Assembly (NCBI RefSeq): GCF_039645585.1 | Contig: NZ_CP147915.1 | Location: 186,001 to 250,000, forward strand | DNA: 64,000 bases | DNA from: Sulfurimonas sp. HSL-1656 | GTDB lineage: Bacteria > Campylobacterota > Campylobacteria > Campylobacterales > Sulfurimonadaceae | Reading direction: 5' to 3' | In this document: in pieces, positions 53,676-63,430 of the stretch | Layout: every line of letters begins with the position of its first letter | How positions within the stretch are numbered: the first letter of the stretch is position 1 | Position numbers and translations under genes: made by a program | Notes under the pieces: model-generated | The model's database searches: none | Told to the model about the DNA's origin: nothing | The model's input: the letters and a program-made list of their open reading frames with translations, nothing else

Positions 53676-53681
53676 ATTATA
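53676..53681 (-). promoter_or_regulatory. -10 element of lapB-like/rnhA/rnc/aroC group
   Basis: Minus-strand TATAAT. It overlaps an in-frame ATG (TATAATG), so translation must start further in, at the GTG 53,632. Confidence 0.5.
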
Positions 53682-53742
53682 GCGCTTTTGAACTTTTCGG
53701 AGAAAATGAGATAAAAATGTGACGAAAAAAACCGATAAAATA

Positions 53743-53772
53743 TTGACATTACTTCGCCAAAGAGGGTAGAAT
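53743..53772 (+). promoter_or_regulatory. Sigma-70 promoter of resolvase-like gene and ccoG
   Basis: Perfect -35 TTGACA (53,743-53,748), 18-nt spacer, -10 TAGAAT (53,767-53,772). This is the best two-box promoter seen in the host part. Start codon at 53,811. Confidence 0.65.
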
Positions 53773-53810
53773 GACGTTGAAACTGGAGAATGTGAAAGGT
53801 TTATACGTCA

Positions 53811-54467
53811 ATGATATTCAGTTATATACGTGCCGACAGCCACTTTCACGGTGTGTACGAACAGCTGAAAGTGATCAGTGCCTATGCAAAGAAACATGAT
53901 CTGGTGATCGAAGACGAGATGGTGGACCAGCTGTCGCAGAACAGCCGTCTGAGCGAACGCGACGAGGCGGTACGGTTTATGCGCCAGCCCGAGCATATGG
54001 GCGGTACGCTGCTGATCTATGACCTTTGGGTGCTTAGCAGCAATATCGAGGATGTCGTGCAGATGCTGAGCTGTCTGCTTAAAAACGGTATCGAAACCCA
54101 TTTGATCAAACCTTCAATCGTCTTGAATGCGCAAAGTGATATCATCGTCGCAATGGGGTTGGTTGACCAGCTGCGGCAGACGATTCAGTCGGTGGAAAAG
54201 AAGGTGATCGGCCGCCCGAGAGGGAGCCGTTCCTCTTCCAAGTTCGACCCCTACCTCGAAGTGATCATCGGTTCGCTTCGCGAGGGGCAGAGCGTCAGCG
54301 AGATCGCCAGGGTATTGGATGTGAGCCGGAGTTCCCTGAAAGACTACATCGAGTCGCGGGAGCTCAAAGAGGTGGCGATGGGCAGCAGCTTTTTGGAAAA
54401 TGTGGACAATGCTGAAGCCAGTATCATCGAAACGATCGAATGTCCGCAAGTCAATGAAAAGGAGTAG
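53811..54467 (+). CDS. Resolvase-like DNA-binding protein, probably catalytically inactive
   Basis: 218-aa protein with the fold of a serine recombinase N-terminal domain followed by an HTH. It starts IFSYIRADSHFHG where true recombinases have YaRVST; the aligned nucleophile position is Asp, with a Ser one residue later. LLIYDLWVLSSNIEDV matches the LDRLsRn helix but lacks both Arg. GRPRGSRS is the usual linker, then HTH EGQSVSEIARVLDVSRSSLKDYI (residues 158-180, read in parts). It lies four nt ahead of ccoG and is likely a DNA-binding regulator rather than an invertase. Confidence 0.75.
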   Translation: MIFSYIRADSHFHGVYEQLKVISAYAKKHDLVIEDEMVDQLSQNSRLSERDEAVRFMRQPEHMGGTLLIYDLWVLSSNIEDVVQMLSCLLKNGIETHLIKPSIVLNAQSDIIVAMGLVDQLRQTIQSVEKKVIGRPRGSRSSSKFDPYLEVIIGSLREGQSVSEIARVLDVSRSSLKDYIESRELKEVAMGSSFLENVDNAEASIIETIECPQVNEKE

Positions 54468-54470
54468 ACA

Positions 54471-55943
54471 GTGAGTCAGGCAGAAGTCTCAGGCCAGGCC
54501 GGATCGGCCAAGGTCAGTAAGAAAGAGTATTTAAAAGGGTGGGTATCCTACCGCGTAAAACGTTACTGGTTTTTCGTGGGGATGACCATCGTGTCACTGG
54601 TCCTGCCGTGGATTACGATCAACGGCAACCATATTTTCCTGCTGAGCTTCGACAAGCTCAAGCTGCACCTGGCGTTTGTCCAGTTCGACATGCAGGAGAT
54701 GTACCTGATGCCGTTCATCCTGATGATCCTCTTCATCGGGGTCTTCGGGATGACGGTCCTGGGCGGCCGCGTCTTCTGCGGCTGGGTCTGTCCGCAGACG
54801 ATCTTCCGCGTCATCTACCGTGACCTGATCGAAACGAAGATCCTGAAGCTGCGCAAGCGGATCAAGAACAAACAGCAGGAGCCCGACTGGAGCAAGCCGG
54901 AGAACAAGGCGAAACGTCTTGTCGCCATTGCGCTCTGGACGGCGCTCTCCCTGCTGGCAACGGCGAACTTCCTGTGGTACTTCGTCCCGCCGGAGGACTT
55001 CTTCCCGTACATGTTGAACGCCGGTGACCACCTGATCCTTGTCGGGATCCTGCTGATCACGACGCTCTTCCTGGTGGTCGATGTTGTCTGGTTCAAAGAG
55101 AACTGGTGTGTCTACGTCTGTCCCTACTCCCGTATCCAGTCGGTCCTCTACGACGAAGACACGGTCATGGCGATCTACGATCCGCACCGCGGGGGAGAGA
55201 TCTACGACGAAGCGAAGCACAAGCAGTACACCAAGCAGAAAGACCTGCAGGCGGTGGAACCGAGTGCAGAGTGTACGACCTGTGAAAGTTGTGTGACCGT
55301 CTGTCCGACCCATATCGACATCCGCCAGGGGCTGCAGCTCGAGTGTATCAACTGCCTCGAGTGTGTCGATGCCTGTACGGAGGTCATGGGGGCGCTGGGC
55401 AGACCGTCGCTGGTCCGCTGGTCGAGCGAGAAAGAGGTGCTGTTCCAGAAGGGCAAAACGCACTACCTGCGCCCGAAGATTATCGGTTACGCGGTTGTCC
55501 TGGTGATCATCATGGTGGTCCTCGGCATGATGGGGAGCAAGAAAGAGCATATGCTGCTCAACATCAACAAAGAGAACCGTCTCTACGCGATCGAGAAAAC
55601 GCCGGACGGCAAAATCATGGTCGAGAACGACTATATCTTCTTGCTGCAGAATACGCAGGATAAAGACCATAAGTTCTACTTTGACATCGAAGCGCCGAAG
55701 GGCATGGAAGGCAAGATCAAAATTCTCAAGCCGACCGAACCGTTTACCGTCCGCCCTGGCGTGAAGAAGAAAAAAGTCGTCCGCCTCTATACGACGGAGG
55801 AGCTGGTCAAGGATGAGCGCAAGGATACGGTACTGCCGATCAAGATCCACGCCTATGCCCTCGACGAGAAAGAGAAGATCGCCGTCGACCGCGAATCGAC
55901 CTTCATCTTCCCGCGCTACGACAAATACCAGGCGGCGGAATAA
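54471..55943 (+). CDS. ccoG: Cytochrome c oxidase accessory protein CcoG
   Basis: 490-aa membrane ferredoxin-like protein (FixG/RdxA/RdxB) that reduces copper for assembly of cbb3 oxidase. Transmembrane helices at about 30-55, 75-100, 150-170, 185-205 and 340-360. The CGWVCPQTIFR block lies after helix 2 and a second in CVYVCPYSRIQSV. The ferredoxin part has CTTCESCVTVCP and CINCLECVDAC (two [4Fe-4S]). The C-terminus is an Ig-like periplasmic domain. It starts with GTG, 6 nt after AAAAGGAG. No ccoNOQP genes are in the window. Confidence 0.93.
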   Translation: MSQAEVSGQAGSAKVSKKEYLKGWVSYRVKRYWFFVGMTIVSLVLPWITINGNHIFLLSFDKLKLHLAFVQFDMQEMYLMPFILMILFIGVFGMTVLGGRVFCGWVCPQTIFRVIYRDLIETKILKLRKRIKNKQQEPDWSKPENKAKRLVAIALWTALSLLATANFLWYFVPPEDFFPYMLNAGDHLILVGILLITTLFLVVDVVWFKENWCVYVCPYSRIQSVLYDEDTVMAIYDPHRGGEIYDEAKHKQYTKQKDLQAVEPSAECTTCESCVTVCPTHIDIRQGLQLECINCLECVDACTEVMGALGRPSLVRWSSEKEVLFQKGKTHYLRPKIIGYAVVLVIIMVVLGMMGSKKEHMLLNINKENRLYAIEKTPDGKIMVENDYIFLLQNTQDKDHKFYFDIEAPKGMEGKIKILKPTEPFTVRPGVKKKKVVRLYTTEELVKDERKDTVLPIKIHAYALDEKEKIAVDRESTFIFPRYDKYQAAE

Positions 55944-56280
55944 CGTTCCCCACCGCCTCAGAACACGGCAGCGATCGCCGTGTTTTTCCGAACGGGTCTT
56001 TCCCGTTCACTTCCTCCCACGGCCGCCCGAACTGCTGAACCCCGGGCGGGTTCCGTCCTATCTTCCATTATTTCGAAACATATGACATATCTTTCTCATG
56101 TTAAGCAGGGTGACTGCTGAAGCATTATGAGTGTTTACATAGGGGCTACGGGATAGATGCCGGCAAAGCAATACGGCGCTTTAATCAATGGAAGGTTTTA
56201 AAGGGTGTCATGATTGTGGGAGAGGGGGCAGGGCTCCCCTGTAGGATGCCCCGGTTTAAAAGCAGGTTATCCGAAACGGT
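55944..56280. other. Intergenic region between ccoG and purM
   Basis: 337 nt between convergent genes with no credible ORF. It holds the ccoG terminator (below), a C-rich section to about 56,060, then an AT-richer part (about 56,070-56,210) without recognisable motifs. Confidence 0.6.
55962..55987 (+). terminator. Terminator of ccoG
   Basis: AACACGGC-AGCGATC-GCCGTGTT with eight perfect base pairs followed by TTT. Confidence 0.75.
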
Positions 56281-57276
56281 TCAGATGATGCGGGCCTCTT
56301 TTTCGCCCGGCTCGATCTCACCGATGAGGTAGCCGTCAGTTGCGTCAAGGACGGCGTTGACGTCGTCGGGACGGACAACGAGAACCATGCCCACACCCAT
56401 GTTGAAGGCGCGGAACATCTCGTCGCGGGCAACGTGCTCGCTCATCAGCTCAAAGATTGGCAGTACGCGGACGTCGTCGCCTTTGATCACGGCACGCAGC
56501 CCTTCGGGCAGGACGCGCGGCAGGTTCTCGACGAGGCCGCCGCCGGTGATGTGCGCCATCGCCTGGATCTTCGGCTTGAGCTGCTTGAAGGTCTTGACGT
56601 AGATGCGCGTCGGAGCGAGCAGGGCGTCAATAAGCGGTTTGCCGTTGAAATCGTCGTCGAATTTCATTCCCATCTTCTCAAACAGGACCTTACGTGCCAG
56701 GGAGAAGCCGTTGGAGTGAAGTCCGGAGCTCGGCAGGGCGATCAGCTTGTCGCCGGCGCGGACGTTGGCGGGGGTGTCGAGTTCGCTCTTTTCCGCGACG
56801 CCGACGGCAAAACCGGCGAGGTCGTAGTCATCTTCGGAGTACATCCCCGGCATCTCTGCCGTTTCGCCGCCGATCAGGGCGCATTCGGCCTGGCGGCACC
56901 CTTCGGCGATCCCGCTGACGACGGCGGTCGCGACGTCGACTTCGAGTTTGCCCGTGGCATAGTAATCCAGGAAGAAGCTCGGGGTGCCGAAGTTGCAGAT
57001 GAGGTCGTTGACGCACATCGCGACGAGGTCGATGCCGACCGTATCATGCTTGCCGGAGTCGATGGCCAGTTTCAGCTTGGTACCGACCCCGTCCGTCGCC
57101 GCGAGGAGGACGGGTTCTTTGTAGCCGGTCGGCATCTCGAAGGCGCCGGCAAAAGAGCCGATCCCGCCCAAAACACCGGGAATACGGGTCGACTTGACCA
57201 GGGGTTTGATGTTCTCGACGAAACTGTTCCCGGCGTCGATATCGACACCGGCGTCTTTGTAGCTGATTTGACTCAT
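56281..57276 (-). CDS. purM: Phosphoribosylformylglycinamidine cyclo-ligase
   Basis: AIR synthetase, fifth step of purine biosynthesis, 331 aa. N-terminal [13 protein letters not shown], the ATP-binding [21 protein letters not shown] and [11 protein letters not shown] are diagnostic. ATG follows TGGAG. A TATACT -10 is visible on the minus strand at 57,304-57,309. Single-gene unit, convergent with ccoG. Confidence 0.97.
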   Translation of the reverse strand: MSQISYKDAGVDIDAGNSFVENIKPLVKSTRIPGVLGGIGSFAGAFEMPTGYKEPVLLAATDGVGTKLKLAIDSGKHDTVGIDLVAMCVNDLICNFGTPSFFLDYYATGKLEVDVATAVVSGIAEGCRQAECALIGGETAEMPGMYSEDDYDLAGFAVGVAEKSELDTPANVRAGDKLIALPSSGLHSNGFSLARKVLFEKMGMKFDDDFNGKPLIDALLAPTRIYVKTFKQLKPKIQAMAHITGGGLVENLPRVLPEGLRAVIKGDDVRVLPIFELMSEHVARDEMFRAFNMGVGMVLVVRPDDVNAVLDATDGYLIGEIEPGEKEARII

Positions 57277-57517
57277 AGATTGCTCCAGATGATTGTTAAT
57301 GGAAGTATAGCGAAGGTGGGGTTAGGATAGGGTTTGGCAGGGGGTTTCAGCGCAGATGCGTTATGCTTCGCCTATGCGTTCGGCGCGCCAAAAGCTTGGC
57401 CGGGAAGAAGTTGCAAATTTCTTCATTCCGGTTTAAATGTAAGATGCTAAAATCGCGCCACTTTCGGCACAAGGGCGGTTCAAATCAAAGCCCTTAACGC
57501 CCCAAGGAATTGAGAAA

Positions 57518-58063
57518 ATGAGAGAGTTTGTCTACCCTGAAATGATGGTACACGTCCCGATGTGTACCCATAAGGCTCCCCAGAATGTTCTGGTGATCAG
57601 CAATGCGCCCGAAAGCCTTCAGAAGGAGGTGGCACGCCACGAGGGCGTCGTTGTCGTCCATGCCCCCGCCAGCCTTGAAGCGCTGCGCGAAGTCGCCGAC
57701 GGCAGTGTCGACGTAGTGATCTGCGAAGCGGATGTCGATGCGGCGGTTGCCGGACACATCAATCGCGTCCTCAGTGAAGATGGAGTCGTTTCCATGCGCC
57801 ACACCTCGCTTGAGGAAGTCCAGGCCAATACGGTCCTGCTCGGTGTTCTCGGCAACTACTTCAAGGTGATTATGCCTTACCGTCTTGCCAACGAGGAGAC
57901 CCTGCTGCTGGCCAGCAAGGGCAACCACCCGACGGCGGACATCAACCTCCACCGCGCTGACATGCTCGACGGGCTGGAGTACTACAACACGGATATCCAC
58001 CCGGCTGCGTTCGCGATGCCGAACTACATCCGCAAAACCTACCTCGGGATCATCCGCAACTAA
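57518..58063 (+). CDS. Spermidine-synthase-like protein (short form)
   Basis: 181-aa protein with the Rossmann half of spermidine synthases but without the N-terminal beta domain and most of the putrescine pocket. Visible: VLVISNAPESLQKEVARH (nucleotide-fold start), VDVVICEAD, and the C-terminal NTDIHPAAFAMPNYIRK block, the standard end of SpeE (YN...HxAaFalP.f). This compact form is annotated as SpeE in Campylobacterota. Whether it makes spermidine is uncertain. coaE follows with no gap (stop TAA then ATG). Confidence 0.7.
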   Translation: MREFVYPEMMVHVPMCTHKAPQNVLVISNAPESLQKEVARHEGVVVVHAPASLEALREVADGSVDVVICEADVDAAVAGHINRVLSEDGVVSMRHTSLEEVQANTVLLGVLGNYFKVIMPYRLANEETLLLASKGNHPTADINLHRADMLDGLEYYNTDIHPAAFAMPNYIRKTYLGIIRN

Positions 58064-58657
58064 ATGGCCTTCGATTATGCAATCGCACTGACCGGGGGAA
58101 TCGCGACGGGCAAGAGTACCGTCGCCTCCCTGTTGGCCCTGCACGGACTGCGGGTCATCGACGCCGATGCGATTGCGCACAGACTGCTGGACGAGCAGAG
58201 CGGCTGGGTCGCCGAGACCTTCGGCGCACAGTATGTCCAAAACGGCAAAGTCCTGCGCAGCGAACTGGGAAAGGTGATTTTTTCCGACCCCGAGGCCAAA
58301 GCGACGCTCGAAGCTTTCCTGCACCCCAAGATCCGTCAGGCAATCGAGGAGGAGAGCGAGCGCCAGGACGCGTTCAAGTTCCCCTACCTGATCGATATCC
58401 CGCTCTACTTCGAGACGCAGGCGTATCCCATTGCGGACGCAGTCGTCGTCTATACCCCCAAGGCGACGCAGCTGCAGCGGTTTATGAAACGCAACGGGTT
58501 TGACGAAGCCGAGGCACTGCGCCGCATCGAATCCCAGATGGATATCGAGGAGAAGAAGAAGCGCGCGACCTGGGTGATCGACAACAGCGGCAACCTCAAG
58601 CACCTCCAGGCTGAGTGCGAAGCTTTTGTCGATATGATCAAAGCAAAATATCAATAA
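58064..58657 (+). CDS. coaE: Dephospho-CoA kinase
   Basis: Last step of CoA synthesis, 197 aa. P-loop ALTGGIATGKSTVASLL (residues 6-22), then VIDADAIAH with the catalytic Asp, LIDIPLYFE and QLQRFMKRNG. A typical CoaE lid region follows. Directly adjacent to the speE-like gene, so translation is probably coupled. Confidence 0.95.
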   Translation: MAFDYAIALTGGIATGKSTVASLLALHGLRVIDADAIAHRLLDEQSGWVAETFGAQYVQNGKVLRSELGKVIFSDPEAKATLEAFLHPKIRQAIEEESERQDAFKFPYLIDIPLYFETQAYPIADAVVVYTPKATQLQRFMKRNGFDEAEALRRIESQMDIEEKKKRATWVIDNSGNLKHLQAECEAFVDMIKAKYQ

Positions 58658-58713
58658 CTTTTCAAGCAAGACCCACTACACTTCCATACTGATATCTCTA
58701 AAAGGCATATACG

Positions 58714-59463
58714 ATGATGATCGCCAAATACAGCGCCAGCGGTAACGACTTTGTCCTCTTCCACAGCTTTATTGCAAGAGACCGCTCCGAACTGGCACGC
58801 ACCCTCTGCGACCGCCAGAACGGCGTCGGCGCCGACGGCCTTATCGTCCTCGTGCCGCACGCGGAGCACGATTTCGAGTGGCAGTTCTACAACAGCGACG
58901 GCTCGACGGCGGAGATGTGCGGCAACGGCAGCCGCGCCTGCGCGCACTACGCCTACAGCAACGGCCTTGCGCCGGCGAACATGACCTTCCTGACCGAAGC
59001 GGGCGTCATCGGCGCCGAGGTGGAAGGCGACATGGTGCAGAGCGACCTGACCCCGCCGAAGATTCTCCGCGAGGACATCGTCGCGGGCGGGAAAAAGTGG
59101 TGGCTGCTCGATACGGGCGTGCCCCACCTCGTTACCTTCGATGCCGACATGGAGAACTTCGACCTTGCGGAGGCGCGTACGCTGCGCTTTGAACACAACG
59201 CCAACGTCAACATCGCCTCTGTCAACAGCGACGGCTCTATCCGGGTGCGGACCTACGAGCGCGGCGTCGAGGATGAAACGCTCGCCTGCGGGACGGGAAT
59301 GGCAGCCTGTTTTTACCGTGCCAACCGTGAAGAATTTGTCGGCGACAAGGCGGAGGTCTATCCGAAAAGCGGGGAGACGCTCTATCTCGGGCTGGAAGAG
59401 GGGACGATTACCTTCAAAGGGCTCGTGAAGAAGACGTTTGAGACGGTTTTAGACGTTAAATAA
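58714..59463 (+). CDS. dapF: Diaminopimelate epimerase
   Basis: Converts LL-DAP to meso-DAP for lysine and peptidoglycan; 249 aa, slightly short for the family. Catalytic Cys pair: MCGNGSRACAHY and ETLACGTGMAACF. Other blocks: KYSASGNDFVLF, NGVGADGLIVL, DTGVPHLV. It supplies the cross-link residue used by the cell-wall enzymes encoded at 17-21 kb. Confidence 0.96.
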   Translation: MMIAKYSASGNDFVLFHSFIARDRSELARTLCDRQNGVGADGLIVLVPHAEHDFEWQFYNSDGSTAEMCGNGSRACAHYAYSNGLAPANMTFLTEAGVIGAEVEGDMVQSDLTPPKILREDIVAGGKKWWLLDTGVPHLVTFDADMENFDLAEARTLRFEHNANVNIASVNSDGSIRVRTYERGVEDETLACGTGMAACFYRANREEFVGDKAEVYPKSGETLYLGLEEGTITFKGLVKKTFETVLDVK

Positions 59464-59478
59464 AGAGGTTTTGTTCCC

Positions 59479-59506
59479 CTTCTTTTTTGCTTATCCAAAA
59501 AAGAAG
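59479..59506. terminator. AT-rich hairpin after dapF
   Basis: CTTCTTTTTT-GCTTATCC-AAAAAAGAAG, a ten-base-pair stem in the space between convergent dapF and prfA. T-rich arm could end transcription from the minus side; weak evidence. Confidence 0.35.
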
Positions 59507-59629
59507 CCGAACCGGGAAGAAAAAAGGATAAGAGGCTGTCGCTTTCGGCACATGCCATGCATCACAGGTCCGCTCGACACGCTAATGACCGTTTCTGACT
59601 TGACGAAAGAAGCGGAGAGTGACATCCTT

Positions 59630-59678
59630 CACTTAGCACTTAGCACTTAGCACTTAGCACTTAGCACTTAGCACTTAG
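59630..59678. repeat. Heptanucleotide microsatellite (CACTTAG)7
   Basis: Seven exact tandem copies of CACTTAG, 49 bp, ending 15 nt before the prfA stop codon on the other strand. Noncoding. Confidence 0.95.
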
Positions 59679-59693
59679 CAGCAGCGCTGCCGT

Positions 59694-60761
59694 TTAGAGG
59701 CCTGCGGCCTCCATGCTTTTTGCCTGGGCGTCGGCGATGAGGGGGTCGATGACCTCGTCGAAGAGGCCGCCGGTCATGATCTCGTTCAGACGGTAGAGCG
59801 TCAGGTTGATGCGGTGGTCCGAGATGCGGTTCTGCGGGTAGTTGTAGGTACGGATGCGGCCGCTGCGGTCGCCGGTCCCGACCTGCTCCTTGCGCGCGGC
59901 GCCCTCCGCCTCCTGGGCTTTCTGCTGCTCAATCTCGAAGAGGCGCGCCTGCAGGACCTTCATCGCTTTCTCTTTATTCTTGTGCTGCGATTTCTGGTCC
60001 TGGTTGGTGACGACGATGCCGGTGGGCAGGTGGGTGATACGCACCGCGGAGTCGGTCGTATTGACGGACTGCCCGCCGCAGCCGGAGGAGCGCATGACGT
60101 CGATCTTGAGGTCGTTCGGGTCAATTTTGACGTCGACGTCGTCCGCTTCGGGCATGACGGCCACGGTGATCGCCGAGGTGTGGACGCGTCCCTGGGACTC
60201 CGTCGCGGGTACCCGCTGTACGCGGTGGGTACCCCCTTCGAACTTCAGACGGCTGTAGACCTTGTCGCCCTTGATCAGGGCGGTGATCTCCTTGTAGCCT
60301 CCCATGTCGGAGGGGCTGGAGCTGATCAGTTCGATCTTCCACCCTTTGATCTCGGCGTAGCGGGTATAGGCGGTAAAGAGGTTGCCGACGAAAATCGCGG
60401 CTTCGTCCCCGCCGGTGCCGGCGCGCATCTCCAGGATGATGTTGCGCTCGTCGTTGGGGTCCGTCGGCAGCAGGAGGATCTTGATCTCCTCCTCCATCAC
60501 CGGGACCTGCGGTTCGAGGGTTTTGAGCTCCTCTTTGGCCAGTTCCCCCAGTTCGTCGTCGTAGACAAGCGACTTGTTCTCTTCGATGTCCGCGAGCAGC
60601 TGCTTGTAGGCTTTGGCCGTATCGACGATGTCCTGGAGGGCGGATTGCTCTTTGGAAAGCGCGGTCATCCGTTTGATGTCATTGGCGATATTGGGACTGC
60701 TCAGCAGTTCGCTCAGTTCGTTGTAACGGTCGATAAAGGGGTTGAGTTTGTCAGAAAGCAT
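59694..60761 (-). CDS. prfA: Peptide chain release factor 1
   Basis: Recognises UAA and UAG stop codons; 355 aa. The GGQ loop is in [19 protein letters not shown]; the codon-recognition PxT-type motif is in [17 protein letters not shown] at 60,761 follows GGGAG with a five-base spacer. The gene ends in a repeat-rich intergenic stretch shared with dapF. Confidence 0.97.
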   Translation of the reverse strand: MLSDKLNPFIDRYNELSELLSSPNIANDIKRMTALSKEQSALQDIVDTAKAYKQLLADIEENKSLVYDDELGELAKEELKTLEPQVPVMEEEIKILLLPTDPNDERNIILEMRAGTGGDEAAIFVGNLFTAYTRYAEIKGWKIELISSSPSDMGGYKEITALIKGDKVYSRLKFEGGTHRVQRVPATESQGRVHTSAITVAVMPEADDVDVKIDPNDLKIDVMRSSGCGGQSVNTTDSAVRITHLPTGIVVTNQDQKSQHKNKEKAMKVLQARLFEIEQQKAQEAEGAARKEQVGTGDRSGRIRTYNYPQNRISDHRINLTLYRLNEIMTGGLFDEVIDPLIADAQAKSMEAAGL

Positions 60762-60957
60762 GAGTACTCCCAATGCAAAAGCATGAAATGGTCATTGTGT
60801 TTTAAAGATGACAGGGGAGGAAAAGCGCGGTTCAACTGCGCGTGGGCCCGCCGCCGACAAGCCTTAAAAGGCAGTGCACGTGAGGCACTGAATGCCGAAT
60901 CGTAGGCGGACTTAGCGTTAGCGTAGTCAACGGGGCTTTGCTCCGTTGGCGTACGAA

Positions 60958-61218
60958 TTAAAGACCGTTAACGGCTTTTTGCAGGCGGCTGACTTTGCGG
61001 GAAGCCGTCTCTTTTTTCAGGATCCCTTTGCTGACGAACTTGTGGATCTGCTGGTTAGCGACGGTCATAGCGGCAGATGCTGCTTCTTTGTTGCCTTCAT
61101 CGATAGCTGCGCGGACAGCTTTGACGATGTTTTTCAGGCGCGTGCGGTAAAATCTGTTACGTTCCGTACGTTTTTCAGTTTGACGGATACGTTTCATTGA
61201 TGACTTATGGTTTGCCAT
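60958..61218 (-). CDS. rpsT: 30S ribosomal protein S20
   Basis: Helical 16S rRNA-binding protein of 86 aa. [17 protein letters not shown] is the standard N-terminus; [21 protein letters not shown] is the usual C-terminal block. AAGGATAAAGGCT precedes the ATG. It is divergent from glmM; prfA lies 196 nt downstream. Confidence 0.97.
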   Translation of the reverse strand: MANHKSSMKRIRQTEKRTERNRFYRTRLKNIVKAVRAAIDEGNKEAASAAMTVANQQIHKFVSKGILKKETASRKVSRLQKAVNGL

Positions 61219-61330
61219 AGCCTTTATCCTTCTGGAAAAAAATTTAGGGTAGAATACTACCTTAAAAATAATTAAATTTAAGTTAAACTTTAGTGTATCA
61301 AACACTTTGTGTACGACAATAGGGGTAGAA

Positions 61331-62671
61331 ATGAAATTATTCGGGACCGATGGCGTACGTGGTGAAGCGGGAACCTTCCTGACGGCGGAGCTGGCGATGC
61401 GTACGGCGATGGCGGCGGGGATCTACTTCAAAAAAAGCTCCAAAACCAAAAAGATCCTGCTGGGCAAAGATACGCGCCGCAGCGGTTATATGATCGAGAA
61501 CGCCATTGTCAGCGGCCTTACTGCGGTCGGGTACGACGTCGTGCAGATCGGGCCGATGCCCACACCGGCCATCGCTTTTCTGACCGAGAACATGCGCTGC
61601 GATGCGGGGATCATGATCTCGGCAAGCCACAACTCTTTCGAAGACAACGGTATCAAGCTCTTTGACGCCCACGGCAACAAATTCTCCGAAGAGGTCGAAG
61701 CGCAGATCGAGGCGATCTACCGCGACGATGCACAGATCGCCAAGGCGCAGGTGACGGGACGTGCCATCGGTTCGGCCAAACGGATCGACGACGTCATCGG
61801 CCGCTACATCGTGCAGCTCAAAAACTCCTTCCCCAGCGCGCTCAGCCTGCAGGGGATGCGTATCGTGCTCGATACCGCCAACGGCGCGGGCTACAAAGTC
61901 GGTCCGACGGTCCTAGAGGAGCTGGGGGCCGAAGTGATCGTCCTGCACCATGAACCCGACGGTTTCAACATCAACGAAGGGTGCGGTGCGCTGCACCCCA
62001 AAGATGTCCAGAAGGCGGTGAAGAAGTACCGCGCGGATATCGGCTTCGCCCTCGACGGCGATGCGGACCGCCTGGTCGTGGTGGATGAAAAGGGCGATGT
62101 CGTTGACGGGGACCAGCTGCTCGGCGCCCTGGGACTGTTCATGCACAAGTACGGCCTGCTCAAGGGCGACGGGATCGTGGCGACGGTGATGAGCAACCAG
62201 GCCCTCGAAGATGCCATGGCCGCCGCGGGGCTTACACTGCACCGCTGCGGCGTCGGCGACAAGTACGTGCTGGAGGCGATGCGCGAACACGGCATCAACT
62301 TCGGCGGGGAGCAGAGCGGGCACGTCATCATGCACGACTTCGCCAAGACCGGGGACGGCCTGGTGACGGCGCTGCAGGTGCTGGCGATGGTCCTGATGAC
62401 CGGGGAGAAAGCGTCCGCGGCGCTGCGCCCCTTCGAGCTCTACCCGCAGAGCCTCGTCAACCTCAATGTCAAAACGAAAAAACCCCTGGAGAGCATTAGC
62501 GGCCTCCCTGACGTACTGGCCGGGATCGAAGCCGCCGGCATGCGCCATCTCATCCGCTACAGCGGGACGGAGAACAAGCTGCGTCTGCTGCTCGAGGGGC
62601 GTGACCGTGATGCGATGACGGAGCAGATGGCTCGTCTGGGCGATTTCTTCAAACATGCCCTCAATGACTAG
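61331..62671 (+). CDS. glmM: Phosphoglucosamine mutase
   Basis: Makes glucosamine-1-phosphate for UDP-GlcNAc; 446 aa. [10 protein letters not shown] at the N-terminus, catalytic phosphoserine in [12 protein letters not shown], metal loop [11 protein letters not shown], sugar loop GGEQSGHVI and phosphate loop [18 protein letters not shown] at 61,331 follows AGGGGTAGAA. The lspA gene overlaps its end. Confidence 0.97.
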   Translation: MKLFGTDGVRGEAGTFLTAELAMRTAMAAGIYFKKSSKTKKILLGKDTRRSGYMIENAIVSGLTAVGYDVVQIGPMPTPAIAFLTENMRCDAGIMISASHNSFEDNGIKLFDAHGNKFSEEVEAQIEAIYRDDAQIAKAQVTGRAIGSAKRIDDVIGRYIVQLKNSFPSALSLQGMRIVLDTANGAGYKVGPTVLEELGAEVIVLHHEPDGFNINEGCGALHPKDVQKAVKKYRADIGFALDGDADRLVVVDEKGDVVDGDQLLGALGLFMHKYGLLKGDGIVATVMSNQALEDAMAAAGLTLHRCGVGDKYVLEAMREHGINFGGEQSGHVIMHDFAKTGDGLVTALQVLAMVLMTGEKASAALRPFELYPQSLVNLNVKTKKPLESISGLPDVLAGIEAAGMRHLIRYSGTENKLRLLLEGRDRDAMTEQMARLGDFFKHALND

Positions 62672-63119
62672 GGGGATCATCGCGCTGGTCCTGGCCCTGG
62701 CCGGGATCTTCATCATCGACCAGAACATCAAGACGCTTTTCCTGGAGGGCTACCGCTTCTACAGCGACTGCATCGACCTGACCCTCGTCTACAACAAAGG
62801 GGTCGCCTTTTCGATGTTCGCTTTCCTGGAAGAGTGGCTCAAGTGGCTGCAGCTGCTGCTGATCGCAGGGGTGCTCATCTATGTGGTACGGCTGCAAAAA
62901 ACCTGCTACATGCTCCCCGTCGGCATCCTGGTGGGTGCCGGCCTCTCCAACGTCTATGACCGCTTTGTGCACCCGGGAGTAGTGGATTATGTCTACTGGC
63001 ACTGCGGGTTCGATTTCGCCGTCTTCAACTTTGCCGACGTGATGATCGACGTGGCAGTGGTCTGGCTGCTGCTGCTCAACCTCAAACCCCACTGGTGCCG
63101 GAGCGGGCAAGCGCACTGA
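62655..63119 (+). CDS. lspA: Lipoprotein signal peptidase (signal peptidase II)
   Basis: Four-helix inner-membrane aspartyl protease of about 154 aa that removes signal peptides from prolipoproteins. Active-site Asp residues are in [20 protein letters not shown] and [17 protein letters not shown] near the N-terminus is the family's first block. Two starts are possible (62,655 or 62,664); neither has a Shine-Dalgarno, so re-initiation from glmM is likely. glmM-lspA adjacency is common in Campylobacterota. Confidence 0.94.
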   Translation: MPSMTRGIIALVLALAGIFIIDQNIKTLFLEGYRFYSDCIDLTLVYNKGVAFSMFAFLEEWLKWLQLLLIAGVLIYVVRLQKTCYMLPVGILVGAGLSNVYDRFVHPGVVDYVYWHCGFDFAVFNFADVMIDVAVVWLLLLNLKPHWCRSGQAH

Positions 63120-63144
63120 TATTGCAATCGCGCGCGCCCTGTGC

Positions 63145-63150
63145 TATAAT
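63145..63150 (+). promoter_or_regulatory. -10 element of SRP RNA gene
   Basis: TATAAT preceded by TGTGC. It points at the SRP RNA downstream; a precursor would start near 63,157. Confidence 0.55.
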
Positions 63151-63184
63151 TCCGCCAGCGCTGAAGGCATACAGGTGCCCTCAA

Positions 63185-63292
63185 CGCTCTCCTTTAGACC
63201 TGTGCAATGTGCAGGCGAGGCACTGGGTCAGGATGGGAACATAGCAGCCCACCTTTTCTGTGCATGTGCCGCAGGTATCTGGAGGAGAGTTC
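63185..63292 (+). ncRNA. ffs: Signal recognition particle RNA (4.5S type)
   Basis: The Ffh-binding core GGTCAGG-ATG-GGAA-CAT-AGCAGCC is present at 63,227-63,249, with a GGAA tetraloop closed by ATG/CAT and the asymmetric AGCAG side. Outer arms pair: CTCTCC (63,187-63,192), AGACCTG and GTGCA on the 5' side with GAGGAGAG, CAGGTATCT and TGCAT on the 3' side. A T-rich stretch follows. Ends are approximate. Confidence 0.85.
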
Positions 63293-63430
63293 CTCATTAC
63301 TTCTTTTTATCCAAACCACCCAAAAAACTGTTTATGAAACGTTATTGATGCTGTGCGATCATAGCTGTTGATGGTATTGAGCCCTTCCCGCTACAATGCT
63401 TTCAGACAGATCGAACACAAGGAGTTCATG

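Noticed and set aside
53811-54467. Active serine invertase or resolvase with a nearby invertible segment
   Set aside because: Catalytic Ser position and Arg residues are replaced and no inverted repeat flanks were seen.
59630-59678. CRISPR or origin iterons
   Set aside because: Head-to-tail heptamers without spacers; no DnaA boxes or replication gene adjacent.
63121-63300. tmRNA or 6S RNA
   Set aside because: No tRNA-like Ala acceptor or tag ORF; the GGTCAGG...GGAA...AGCAGCC core is specific for SRP RNA.
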